A stretch of DNA of 64,000 nt from Arthrinium phaeospermum (taxonomy: Eukaryota > Ascomycota > Sordariomycetes > Amphisphaeriales > Apiosporaceae). The notes under the pieces were generated by a model. The model searched no databases. It saw only the letters and a program-made list of their open reading frames with translations, and was not told the DNA's origin. Shown one piece after another: positions 35,731-45,943 of this stretch. How positions within the stretch are numbered: the first letter of the stretch is position 1; each line of letters begins with the position of its first letter. Both the position numbers and the translations under genes were made by a program. The DNA lies in the NCBI GenBank assembly GCA_006503535.1, contig QYRS01000002.1:4774001-4838000 (forward strand), read 5' to 3'.

Positions 35731-37586
35731 CTACGCCATGCCAGCATCCACTTCCTCAACGTTTGCTCTCCTCCAGGGATTGAAAAGGGCTAGGGAAAAG
35801 GGGACGCCGGCCATAGCCGTGGCGACTGCGAAGGCGGCCTTGATGCCCGTCATATACGCGGCGAGGATCCCGGGCAGCTACTCCGGGGGGAAAGCATCAC
35901 GGAGATCGGCGGCCCCTGTGGCGATCAGGGTGGCTGGATCCACCGAAGGGGCCGTGGACGCCAACTTCGCTATCATCTGATTCACAAACCCTGCTTGCGC
36001 AGCGGAAAGGCTGAACGCGCCGCCGAGGGTTTGGAAAACTAGATGACATTTTCATGATGGTCAGCTTGGGTCCTAGTTCTAGATACCTGGGGGTCTTTTG
36101 GTAAACAGATCGGAGGGTCATGACGCACAATAGAGAATGGAGGATGCCGTAGAAATGTCGCCCTTGTCCACATTTGAGTGGACAACATTGAGGCAGTTCT
36201 GATAGGGAAAAGCGATGGCAGCACCAGAAAGTATTTGATACCCAATCCACTTTGCAGTAGGCGTGTCCAGGTCTAGGGTATAGAATAGGCCACAGGCGAC
36301 GGTAGAAAGAGCGGCTCCAAGTGCCATGAAAGGTACTGCGTGTCCTGTTGCAGTCACGGTAATACCACCGCCAAGGACAAATATCCCCACAGCGATCACC
36401 ATGGGTAGGTTGTCCACCCCGGAGCCGATGGCGCCGTGGCCTAAGATGCTTTGGAAATAAAGCGGGAGGTAGTAAAGGATGAGGAAGTAGGTGCCCGCAA
36501 AGAAGAACTGGAATAGGGAGGGCGCCCAAAGCGCACGCTGCATAACAAGTCGGGGGACCAGCATACCACGCTCTCCAACGAACCATTCCCACACGGCCAG
36601 CGTCGCCATGAGAAGGACGAAGCCAACAATCAGGCCGATCACCTGGCTGCTGTCCCACGTATAGGTAGCGCCTGCATACTGGAAAGCCAAGATGTAACAG
36701 ATGATGGAGGCCATGGCCAAGACTATTCCAACCGGATCCATCTACAGCAGCTTCTCTCTCCAGCTGGCCGGGATAAGTTTAGCAGCGGCGGGAACATGGA
36801 AAAAGAATTGAATGATAGACACCACCACACCACCAAACGGTAGGTTGATGTAGAAACACCATCGCCAGGTGACGCGGTCCGAGAAGGCACCACTGACCAG
36901 GGGTCCAGCCACCGCCGCAAAAGCGTAAGTGACGCCAATCATGCCCATGTAAATGGGACGCTTCTTGGGCTCGACGCAGAAGGCGATTATGGTCGTGCCG
37001 CCCGTCACGATGCCAGCCCCACCTACGCCAGCTAGGGCGCGGCCGACGATGAGGGCGACGAAGTTGGGAGCCACGCCACAAATGAGACTTCCGAGCTCGA
37101 AAATGCATAAGGCGGCGACAAAGGTGTACTTGAGGGAGAAGTACTTGTACGCCTTGCCCCAGGACGATTGGGAACCCCCTAGAGTCATGAAGTAGGCGGC
37201 GCCGTACCACGACTGATCCGCCAGACTCTTGAATTCAGGGGTAATCTTGGGGATGGCGGTGCCGACAATGGTCTGGTGGTTCTGGTAAGCTGTGTTCCCA
37301 GTTGTGGTGGTGCGGGTGAGCCAAGAAAGGAGGAAGAAGCCATGTGGACGGGACTAACCTGATCGAGCGCAATCAGGAAAATTGCGACGCAGACAGAGAA
37401 CACGAGCAAGATCAGCTGAACTCCATGCGGGTATTCATCTACTGCTTTCTCGTGAGGGGAGTCCACTCCTTCCTGGCTGCTGGGTTCTTCATCCTGGCTT
37501 GGGCAATGAACCTTCTTTGTCGGCTCGTTGCTCGCCTTGGTAGTTTCGGTATCACTAGGCAACGTTGGTTCATGTGTATCCTTCAT
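35731..37586 (-). pseudogene. MFS exporter with two in-frame TAG codons
   Basis: Three exons, complement(35731..36038, 36129..37272, 37359..37586), introns of 90 and 86 bp, a length matching 559 codons. An acidic N-terminal tail is followed by the 14-TM drug:H+ antiporter pattern: LIALDQTIVGTAIPKI, WYGAAYFMT, GRALAGVGGAGI, and the DRVTWRWCFYINLPFGG signature after TM5-6. Such proteins export the cluster product. Two TAG codons interrupt otherwise well-conserved sequence: at 36742-36744 (before MDPVGIV) and in the last exon near 35882 (between FPPE and LPGILAAYM). Relatives have Gln at both places, so both look like CAG to TAG changes. Neither stop is removed by a plausible intron. As given, translation would end after about 250 residues. 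Its upstream region carries a TCGGT-N10-ACCGA element. Confidence 0.82.
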
Positions 37587-38294
37587 GGCTGTGTTAATTG
37601 ATCCAATTGGTAGGTACTAATTCAGAATCTTTGCCCAGACAGTCCCAAACGCGAAATGGCTGTATATGCGTGATATTGACAGCAGGGCATCAAACCATCA
37701 GTGTGGCGTTCCAGGATTCTCATTAAATCGAGGATCAAGGTCCTCATTACCGAGTGAGTTGATGACCAAAAACTCACCACATTAGTCACCGGGACTTGAC
37801 TCCAACGGAGAGCTTTCATTCCAGTGGAGTGAGGTGGCCAATCCTAGGTACTTGCCCAAACGTGCACTGTAATGAGTACGTTGGGCGTCCCAACGGACTG
37901 GTCGGAGACTTTACTGCCCTTCGGTGAGACTTCCAACCGACCGCCAGATCCCGAAGCAGCCATCTTGAGTTGAGATTCCATGTACGTAGGTGCATAACTT
38001 TATTGGGCCTAGTAAGATTATTGCCATGCGCGAACGGCAAGAATCAGCCAATGAAACGAATCGGAATGGTCCGGCAGAATTGCTTGGCTACAACCTCAAC
38101 GTGGCATCGGGGTAAGGGGCGGATTGGGCCGCATAATGGTCCGTCACTAATGCATGAGGCCTTGGTAATTAATGCTCTTCACGTAAAGCATGGACATTGC
38201 TTAGCACATATGTATTGAGAGAAGCGAGACGACCGTGGTTTTTATGTTGAATAAAGTAAGCTGCCACCTATGTATGACAAGAATTATGCACGTC
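37587..38294. other. intergenic: MFS promoter and FMO 3' flank
   Basis: No gene. Contains the inverted repeat at 37921-37940, 335 bp upstream of the MFS start. Confidence 0.55.
37921..37940. promoter_or_regulatory. TCGGT-N10-ACCGA inverted repeat upstream of MFS gene
   Basis: Perfect arms TCGGT (37921-37925) and ACCGA (37936-37940) with a 10-bp spacer; the first arm continues as TCGGTG, as in the FMO/2OG promoter copy. Candidate operator of the cluster regulator. Confidence 0.6.
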
Positions 38295-39750
38295 TCAGGA
38301 TTGGACCGTCAACACAATCTCCTTTTCGGGTATCTGCTTTAGAGCATATGCAAATGGCTGACGATCCTTCGCCGTCTTCTTGGCTTCTTCATACGAGCCC
38401 CGCGAGAATCTGACCGACTCGACTCCGCGCCTCAGCATCTCGGCATTGAAGCCTCCCACGTCCTCTTTGAGTGCCGCCATGTCTTCGATCTTACCGGCTG
38501 TGCTGAGCCGTGTCAACATCTCGGCGAGGTTCATGGCGTCAATCATGGTGTGGTAGCCGCCTTCGCCTCGGAAGGGTGTCATGGCATGGGCCGCGTCGCC
38601 AATGATGAGGACCCGCCCCGACGGCACATGCTCGCTGTCCAGCTCCAGATCGCGCCAGATATGGGGTTGTTGGCGGACGCCGTCGACGGGCGTCAGCTCG
38701 AAGATCTCACGGAACCTTTCTGGCAGCCTGGCCACGGTGCGCATCACGTAATCGTGCTTCTGCTGCTGTGTCGCTGACTGCAGCCAGTGGTCTGCGTATC
38801 CAACCGTGGGGTCGTGTCTCATGATCATCCAGTAGAACTTGGCCGACGTCGCGCCGGGGAGCACACAGTGCATCCCGACGAAGGTGATGAAGCCTAGCGA
38901 TGGATTGATGAGCGTGTAGGCGCTGTGGCCCAAGGCCAGCTGGCGCTTCATCTCGTCCCCGGAAAGGATCGTCTCACCCACAATGGCCTCGAGAGGCACG
39001 ACTTTTAGCAGCTCCGGAGCAGATTTTTGAAGAAGATGTTCGCGCACTGTAACATGAATGAGCTTCGCGCCAAGGTTTCTGGTGGATCTTGAGCAAGATC
39101 CTTACCAACACTGTTGATGCCATCTGCGCCGACTAGAATATCTCCCTTGGCCGTGGAGCCATCTCCAAAGCACGCCCGCACTCCGTGTTCATCGTGCTCG
39201 ATCCTGTTGAGATGCTTTCCCCACCGCACCGGGATATTGGTTGAAAGCCATTCACGGAGACGGTAGCGCTCGGCTCGAATGAGAGGGGTATCGGGGGAAT
39301 CCTGCATCGCTTATGATGTGAGAACATGGGCAACCCCCCTTTTGTTTATGAAATGCAATTGGAATATCAATCAAGTACGCCAAAATACATATTTTACGTA
39401 CCTCGAAGCCTACCCGGTCGTCTCTCTCGGGGTAGTACAAAGTGATCTGAGCCGGCAGTGAGAGTGGTGCCAGGTGATTTGTCGACTGCCTCAGATCTGC
39501 CATGTCATCAGGAAATGATGATATCAGTCGATCGATGATACTGTTTCTTGATTAACAAATCATTGCATTCCATTACAGTTGTGTTCGAAAGGGGGCTGGC
39601 TTCCTACCTGTGCATCGCAATGGCCCAACCCTGAGGTCGCGCGTCCTTATCCACATCGCGCTCAAAGACTTCGAAAGAAATCCCCTGCTTCCGAAGGCTC
39701 TGAGCGAGAGTGAGGCCCCCAATCCCACCTCCTATGATAATTACATGCAT
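38295..39750 (-). CDS. FAD-dependent monooxygenase
   Basis: Four exons, complement(38295..39046, 39106..39301, 39402..39540, 39608..39750) with introns of 59, 100 and 67 bp; the model keeps one open frame of 409 residues. The N-terminus has the Rossmann FAD motif IIIGGGIGGL (residues about 4-13), the middle the DG motif GADGINSV, and the C-terminal half the FAD ribityl-binding GRVLIIGDAAHAM. This is the class A flavoprotein monooxygenase fold (salicylate/kynurenine hydroxylase-like), which uses NAD(P)H and O2 to hydroxylate or epoxidise small molecules. Its place between the exporter and the 2OG oxygenase, and a shared 657-bp divergent promoter with the latter, argue for a tailoring role on the PKS-NRPS product. 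No break is visible, unlike its neighbours on both sides. Confidence 0.9.
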
Positions 39751-40407
39751 ATCAGGGGATTGATCAGAGTGTTGCAGATCTTTGGATGTTTGCTGGTCAG
39801 TCGGGAAGATTGAGGTCAGAGGATGAGTAATGTTTGGACCGTATCAACACAACAGACCAGCAGTAGTGTTATTCTTCAGTATTGGGCCAGAAATTATGTA
39901 TACGTTGATCTACACACACTGGATTATGTACTGACTACAACTTGAGCTGCGGTGCCACTGATGTACATTGTCCCCGGTATTGGAGAGAACATGAAAAGGT
40001 CGGTGCATTTCAGTACCGAAAATATATCTGCTAAATTGTGAGCCTGAACCGGCAGGGGTGGCTCAGTTCGGCCACAAAGACGATCCGCTTGACGTGCATA
40101 AAAGTCCCCGATGCCCGAAAGCGGGGAGGCGGGGGGCTGGGCCCTGATCAGCCCATGGGAAATATCGCTAGATCCATTCTCGTTGCCTACGTGACAACCG
40201 GAATTCGACTAATACCCGAAACGCCGACGGATAAAGGAAGCGCAGGTGACAGACGATGCAGAGGTACGTATAACTCGTTTGAGCAGATAATTACTGTCGA
40301 GCGTCAGCAGGGAATAGAAGGACGGAAAAAGTCAAGAGAGCTTTTCCTCGTTAAGATTTTACAGGTGATATCCAGTAGTGCGATCGATTTACATTGTCCC
40401 GCGGAAA
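39751..40407. other. bidirectional promoter of FMO and 2OG oxygenase
   Basis: 657 bp between two divergent cluster genes; no gene inside. Contains the TCGGT-N10-ACCGA inverted repeat at 40000-40019. Confidence 0.6.
40000..40019. promoter_or_regulatory. TCGGT-N10-ACCGA inverted repeat in FMO/2OG promoter
   Basis: Arms TCGGT (40000-40004) and ACCGA (40015-40019), 10-bp spacer, the same geometry as the MFS copy. It lies 250 bp from the FMO start and 389 bp from the oxygenase start, so one site could serve both genes. Confidence 0.6.
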
Positions 40408-41424
40408 ATGCCTGGACTTGAGTTGCCGTTCATTGACTTGAGTGACTATGTCAAGTCACAGTCAGCCGAGGCTTCGGCGGCTATCATCAAACAAGTCAGT
40501 GATGCCAGCGAGAGATTTGGCTTCTTCCAAGTCAAAGGGCATGGCGTTCCATTGAACCTTCAGCGCAGGTTTCTCGCAAGCCTCGATAGGTTCTTCAAGT
40601 TGCCCACCGAGGACAAGCTGAAACTATCCTACTTGAACAATCCCTCCCGTCGCGGGTACGAAGCGTCCGGCATGTCCATGAGAGACGGCGACCCAATGCC
40701 CGACTCCAAAGAGGTGACTTCCTACTGTACACTCTCAGGCGTGCTGTAGTCTGCTGACGGCCATGCACAGGCGTTCTACCTGGGACGAGAGGACCCCCAG
40801 ACGGAGCTTTCGGGCTTCTACGGCCCCAATGTCTGGCCGGACCTTCCGACAGAAGAGTTCCGCGATCCAGTTTGGGAGTACTACAACCAAACCAGCGCCT
40901 TGGGCAAAACGATCTGGGAGATCCTACTTCAGGGGCTCGGGCATTCGCCCGACAAGCTGGCTGCCTTTGCCAAGAGACCCTTGGTCCAGATGAAGATGAT
41001 TCGCTACCCATCTCCGCCCGACACACTCCCGGGCCAATTTGGCGTCGGCGCCCACAACGACTTTGGCGGTGTCACGGTCCTCCTGCAGCAGCCGGGCCGT
41101 CACGGTCTCGAGGTCTGGCTCGAAGAGAAGCAGGAGTGGATCCAGGTTCCCGCTCTGGAAGATGTTTTTGTCATCAACTGTGGCGACATGGTCATGAGGT
41201 GGTCGAGCGGCAAGTTCAAGAGCGTCAGGCACCGGGTCCTGAACAAAGCGGCAGGGGAGAGGCTTTCGTGTGCTACCTTCTTCCATGGCGATGTGTTTGC
41301 CACCAACCCGCTCAACCCGGGCGATCCCGACAAGGAGACTGTGGGGCAGCTCTTGGTCAAGCGGTTCAGAAACCAGATGCATCTCACGAAGGAGACAATC
41401 GCCGAGGTCGAGGCCACCTATTAG
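40408..41424 (+). CDS. 2-oxoglutarate/Fe(II)-dependent oxygenase
   Basis: Two exons, join(40408..40713, 40771..41424), 57-bp intron (GTGACT..CACAG), 319 residues. The N-terminal DIOX_N region begins ELPFIDLSDY and includes FGFFQVKGHGVP. The double-stranded beta-helix core carries the iron ligands His197, Asp199 (AHNDFG) and His256 (VRHRV) and the 2OG-binding Arg266 (ERLS). This is the isopenicillin N synthase-like plant/fungal 2OG oxygenase family, which hydroxylates, desaturates or rearranges metabolites with O2 and 2-oxoglutarate. It is the only cluster gene on the plus strand and shares a promoter with the FMO. Intact; probably a late tailoring enzyme, with its reaction not deducible from sequence. 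Confidence 0.92.
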
Positions 41425-41847
41425 AGAGAGGCTGGCTATTGATGACAGATGTAGGGACACGTTTTTCGACGCTCTAGGCTAGGGATTTGTTTTCAGTACA
41501 ACTAAAGTATCTTTCCTTTCATTACCATAGTCTCTTCTTATTATTATATCCCGGCTTCGGGCTCCATACTTGAACGGATGCATACACAGACCATAAGTGA
41601 TTTGAGATACATCGAATTATATCTATTTCACTGCTGGAGTCCAGGTACAGAACTCATGGAAGACCTCATCCTCTATCAAATTGTAGGCGGTGATATCACA
41701 GACTCACGAAAAAGTATACGGTTTCGCAATGAGATGCTATTTCTAGGATGGCTATCGTTTCCGTACAATTCCCCAGAGCATGCAGCACGCCACGAGAAAG
41801 CGCTCAAAATATCCTACTGATCGAGACTTAGAATAGCGCTGAATTGT
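41425..41847. other. convergent intergenic region, no gene seen
   Basis: Between the stops of the 2OG oxygenase (plus) and the enoyl reductase remnant (minus). A short open frame (41578-41820) shows no motif. Confidence 0.5.
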
Positions 41848-43035
41848 TTACGCGACTTTACACACAACCTTGTATCCAGATGGGGGCTGGCGGCGGATCG
41901 TGTCGACTCCCTCCACTATGCGTCCCACCCGCCCGCGAGACTTTTGACCGGGTGCGTCTCGATGACCCCGCGGTCGAGCAGTTTCTGCACAGCTAAGAAC
42001 GCCTCAGCCGCAACGCTTTGTCCTCGGGGCGGGCCTCGCGCCCGTAGACGCCGTCGAGCGCGATCTTGTTGCCAAAGACGGACGTGGCGAGGAACCACGA
42101 AGGCCGGACCGTCTCGCTACGGCTCTGGACTACTGACGCGCGAAACGGCTCCAAGGTGACGTAGCGTCCGCCGGCGCGCCCGAGCGCCCCGTAGCACATC
42201 TGCGTCGTGGTCGCCTCGGCGACGCAGTCGAGGGCGAAGGCAAGTTCGTTGCCCGTGTAAGCCCGGATGTCGGCGGCGCACGTGGGGCTGCGGTAGTCAA
42301 AGACCCTCGGCACCGAAGCTGCGCACGAGGTCGAACCGGGAGGGCGACGCGGTGGCGATGGGTCGGAGGCCGGCACTGGAGCAGGCGGGGCCCTGGTGTT
42401 AGGCTATGGCGTGGAAGGGACGAACGTAACGTTCGGGTGATAGGGGTACTCTCACAGCTTTAGAAGTTGAATCGCACGCGTGCCTGTAGCTGTGCTCCGC
42501 CTGCTACCAGGACAAAGTCTCGGCCGCTCTTGGAAACTCCCCCCGAACTGAGCTGGTCCAGCGTACTAGGGACCGCCAACTCGTAGAAGAGACCAAAGGT
42601 CGCCGTGGCTACCGAAAGGCCCAAGCTGGCCGCTTCCTCGAAGCCCATGGCATCAGGAATCTTTAGCATCGTATGGGCCGTCGCGTCGATGTACTCGGCG
42701 AAGGCACCAACATGAGGCTGCAGGCTGTTCATGCCATGGACCAGACCCGCGACGCGGTCGCCGACGGTAAAACGACCAGCGGCCCTTGCATCCGTTCCCA
42801 ATGCCACGACGGTGCCGGAGAAGTCGGTGCCGTGAATCGCCCCCGGCGCGGGGCTGTAGTCTAGAAACTTGGCATCCGACGGGTTGAGGGCCACGGCCGC
42901 CGTCTTGACAATGACAGAGTCGGGGCCCAGGGGGGGCATGGATAAGTCGCGCTTGAGTTCCAGCTTGCCAGCGCTCTTGGCAACAATGGCAAGGCGCTGT
43001 CGTGGCAATGTGGAGGCAGATTTGGCTGATGGCAT
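41848..43035 (-). pseudogene. trans-acting enoyl reductase (LovC-like), frameshifted
   Basis: Two exons, complement(41848..42375, 42456..43035), 80-bp intron (GTGAGA..CCAG). Medium-chain, zinc-free quinone-reductase-like fold of the trans-ER family that pairs with PKS-NRPS lines (LovC, TenC, ApdC type). The N-terminal half is clean: ALNPSDAKFLDY, HGTDFSGTVVALG, GDRVAGLVHG, AAFAEY-like and MGFEEAASLGL blocks. The NADPH loop follows in another frame (STATGTRAIQLLKL), then FDYRSP..DI, ALDCVAE and a C-terminus GYKVVCKVA. Continuity needs four single-base corrections: a missing base near 42495, an extra base in CCC near 42304, a missing base near 42005 and a missing base near 41930. The enzyme would reduce enoyl intermediates on the megasynthase, which lacks its own ER. 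As given it cannot be made full length. Confidence 0.88.
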
Positions 43036-43644
43036 AATGCTTCGCTGTTAAAATGTCTCGACGATGATGATAATATGTACTTGCCTGTGGGTACTGTGGT
43101 GAAACATCTCCTTTCCGAAGTCCATAAATACTATATGTCAAATCCAGGTAACGGAGAGGGAACTGTGTACTGACCTTCTTTGCTTAACCATATTGAAAGG
43201 CTGGCATTGATTCGCAGAAAGTACCCGAAACGTATCACTTACACCGAACTTGACTTCCAAGACACCGAGCGGAGGAATGCTGGCGGTCAGCAGGCGTCGG
43301 CGGGTATTACGTCAGTAATATCTCCGAGCCTCTAGTTTCCGACTGCAGGATGACGACCGTTGAGTTGCCAGGCGTAATGTCACGCCTGATATTGCATGTT
43401 GTCAATCAGGTGTACACTGAAACGACCTCGACAAGAACCAATAGAGCAGACTGCTTTTCTTTCGTATGAGTGACCGCTATGAGGTATCCAAAAACTGATT
43501 GCGAGGTAGCACTTTATTTATGTATTATGTGGCCCAACGGATCAGGGATTGAACAATAGGAAAGGAAAACACATGATGCGCCACTAAAACATCAATCATA
43601 ACAATATATCCAAACCATGCAGCATTTGCTTTGCTCATGGGTGC
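43036..43644. other. enoyl reductase upstream region
   Basis: No gene. On the minus strand it has two TCGGTGT half-sites (ACACCGA on plus at 43241-43247 and 43262-43268), 21 bp or two helical turns apart, about 210-235 bp upstream of the reductase start. Confidence 0.5.
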
Positions 43645-45060
43645 TTACATGCTTAAAACATGGTTAACTCTGGCAATGCTCTGTTGGATATCCGCCCTTA
43701 CTTTCACTATTTCCTCCTGGTTGATAAGTCCGGGAAGGATTGACCGATGTTGTGAGTGGACAAGTACAGGCCCATAACCCTGTCATGGCGGTGGACTAAA
43801 TACGCACATAGCTGAGTGACGGACGCCAGTCGAATTTGCCAAGCGTGGAGGCCTCGGTATGGTCGCCGGAGCTGGCTTCATCTAAGATGCCCAGGGTTGA
43901 TCGGTAAGCTCTTAGTAGCATCACGTGGCAGGCGATGGCCAAATGGCGAACGACACAGTCTGTGAGTGACAACTGGGCCACGAAGAATGAGCCTGTGCGG
44001 TTGTGTTGCTATTGCCGACTGGACCATTGGTGTCAGCGAGACGCAGAATAATGTGTCGGGGGTGAGTTTGGTTCACTTTCGGCAGCAGACTGGGTATCAT
44101 ATGCAGGGTGTTCTAGAGGATGTGTGATTCAGAGAACAGTTGCGATAGTAAAGTGCCCGACCCTTGCTGGTTCGGTGGCGGTCTCTGCACCGTGTGGTTC
44201 TCTCTGTCAATATGCTTGCAGCGGGAAGATTCCAGGTCGCCAGAATGGAGCAATAGCCACGAAGCTACCGATGCGAAAGTGGCATCGTCATCGACCAGCT
44301 TAGTTGTAGCTTTGCCGCTGTGTTGCTTGCTGTGCTTTGAGCATTGTAGCTGAGATAGACGAATGCTGGACTTGGACAGCAATGCCAAAAACCTTTCATC
44401 TGGGTAACAGTGGTTTTGCTGTCGACAGCGCCGTTGGGGTTCGTATCTGGATCCATAGGAGCACTAGGCGACTCGAAATGATCGGTGCCGGAGGAGCTCC
44501 GCTGTTCTGGAGTAACCATTGCGGGCAGGCCAATCGTAGCGTCGGGGTCCGCGTTAGGGGCATCGACCGATGTTGTAAAGGCTTCCAGAGGACGAAATCC
44601 GCCATTTACAGATGGCCATTCATGGAATCTAGGGTTTGTCGCAATTGGCGCCCTGGTGATAGAATGATCTTGATGCGAAAGCTCATTGGTGTGCCAGTCA
44701 TGGGTAGACCGGTCGTGGTCCATCCCTTGGATTTGAGGTCACTCCGCAACCATGGCCATATTTCAGCCATCATAGATAGACTGGGAAGCACTTGAGGCAG
44801 TATTTGATTTATTATCCCCTGAATGTGTTGTTAGTTCAGCACTAAACCTGTGGGTGTCAAAGTCAGAGCTAACTTTGAGCGGCGACAGCGTGAGTCGATA
44901 TGTACAGGCCAGGCCGTCCCTTTGCCAGTGAATAACTGTAGGTTGACTTGACACGCTTGCGGACGCACTTGTCGCATGGACGGGTCCCGGGGCTTGGATC
45001 TAGCTACAATAAACCGTACGTTTGTGATACCTGTGTCTGGAAGATTGTCACATGACCAAC
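43645..45060 (-). pseudogene. remnant of a second AflR-like regulator
   Basis: Coding pieces in several frames follow the same order as the intact AflR-like gene at 19932-21678. They are: a Zn-cluster fragment CDKCVRKRV (about 44950-44976) with a KGRPGLY linker; DATFASVASWLL (about 44265-44310); VVRHLAIACHVMLL (near 43920-43960); QLCAYLVHR (near 43805); and a C-terminal VRADIQQSI..LSM ending at 43645. The intact gene has CDTCVRKRVEC, KGRPSMY, DATFEMITSWL, IIRHLAFACHLMLL and QLCSYLIER at matching places. Of the six zinc cysteines only about three remain (near 44974 and 45050). The frame changes several times and no start is apparent. It cannot encode a working Zn2Cys6 protein as given. Old duplicate of the cluster regulator, or a sister regulator lost in place. 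Confidence 0.75.
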
Positions 45061-45943
45061 GTGTCTGGGTGGACGGTAGCCGTGAAGAATGTTCTTAAGT
45101 ATGTAAGTAGGTATGTAGACAGAGTTGCCTCCAGTTGGAGGTGTCATTGCCCTGGCGGACGAAGAAGAGTGCGGGCACCGGCTTATTACGGCGTATATCT
45201 ACACACATCCTCTTCCGAAAGGGCATAGATACATCGACCATATCACCATATAATTTTAAAATAGCAAGCAACTTCCAAGCGGTGGGTTAGTTGATGGCAG
45301 AGGAGCTGCAGTGACCGATACGCACTGACCACCAAGAAGCATCCCACCGATCGGACTTTTCCACGCCCTCCTTCCCCTTACCTCCCGTCTGGATTGGACA
45401 AGGAGGATATCCCGCCGATGCAACTTCGGTGTCTTTGATGCAGCGCGGTTGGCTGTTGCTTCGCTTGACTAAAGGATGACGGATGATTCGATGCATAAGA
45501 ATAGCATTATACCTCCGGTCGGCGACATTTGCGGATCAATCCCTCCGCATGCAATCGTAGACCAGGCTTGCTTCATTGACCTGCGGCGGCCGAGAAGTAC
45601 AATGTGGTGCCAGATAGACTGGGACAAGCCACTACTTCTTTACTCTAGAAGATGGCCACACCATCTTCTCCTCTCCTGGCTTGATGATGGAGTATTGAAC
45701 TACCACCAGCGATCAATCCCTCCGCAATGCAATCGTAGACCAGGCTTGCTTCATTGACCTGCGGCCGCCGAGAAGTACAATGTGGTGCCAGATAGACTGG
45801 GACAAGCCACTACTTCTTTACTCTAGAAGATGGCCACACCATCTCTCTCCTCTCCTGGCTTGATGATGGAGTATTGAACTTACCACCAGCATCGGAAAAC
45901 GACAACCGACCAAGGTCAGTTACGTATTGATTGAGCAATTAAC
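45061..45943. other. intergenic with a tandem duplication
   Basis: No gene; see the repeat at 45534-45890. Also the upstream region of the Gfo/Idh-type gene. Confidence 0.55.
45534..45890. repeat. 177-bp tandem duplication, two copies
   Basis: Copy 1 is 45534-45710 and copy 2 is 45711-45890, both starting GATCAATCCCTCCGC. They are nearly identical. The few differences are one-base indels (CGCATGC versus CGCAATGC; GAACTACC versus GAACTTACC), one small CT-run change, and a GGCGGCC/GGCCGCC swap. Confidence 0.9.

Noticed and set aside
36118..37188. Splitting the MFS gene into two genes at the TAG
   Set aside because: The pieces are adjacent, in the same frame, and together make one transporter; the second begins with an internal conserved segment, not an N-terminus.
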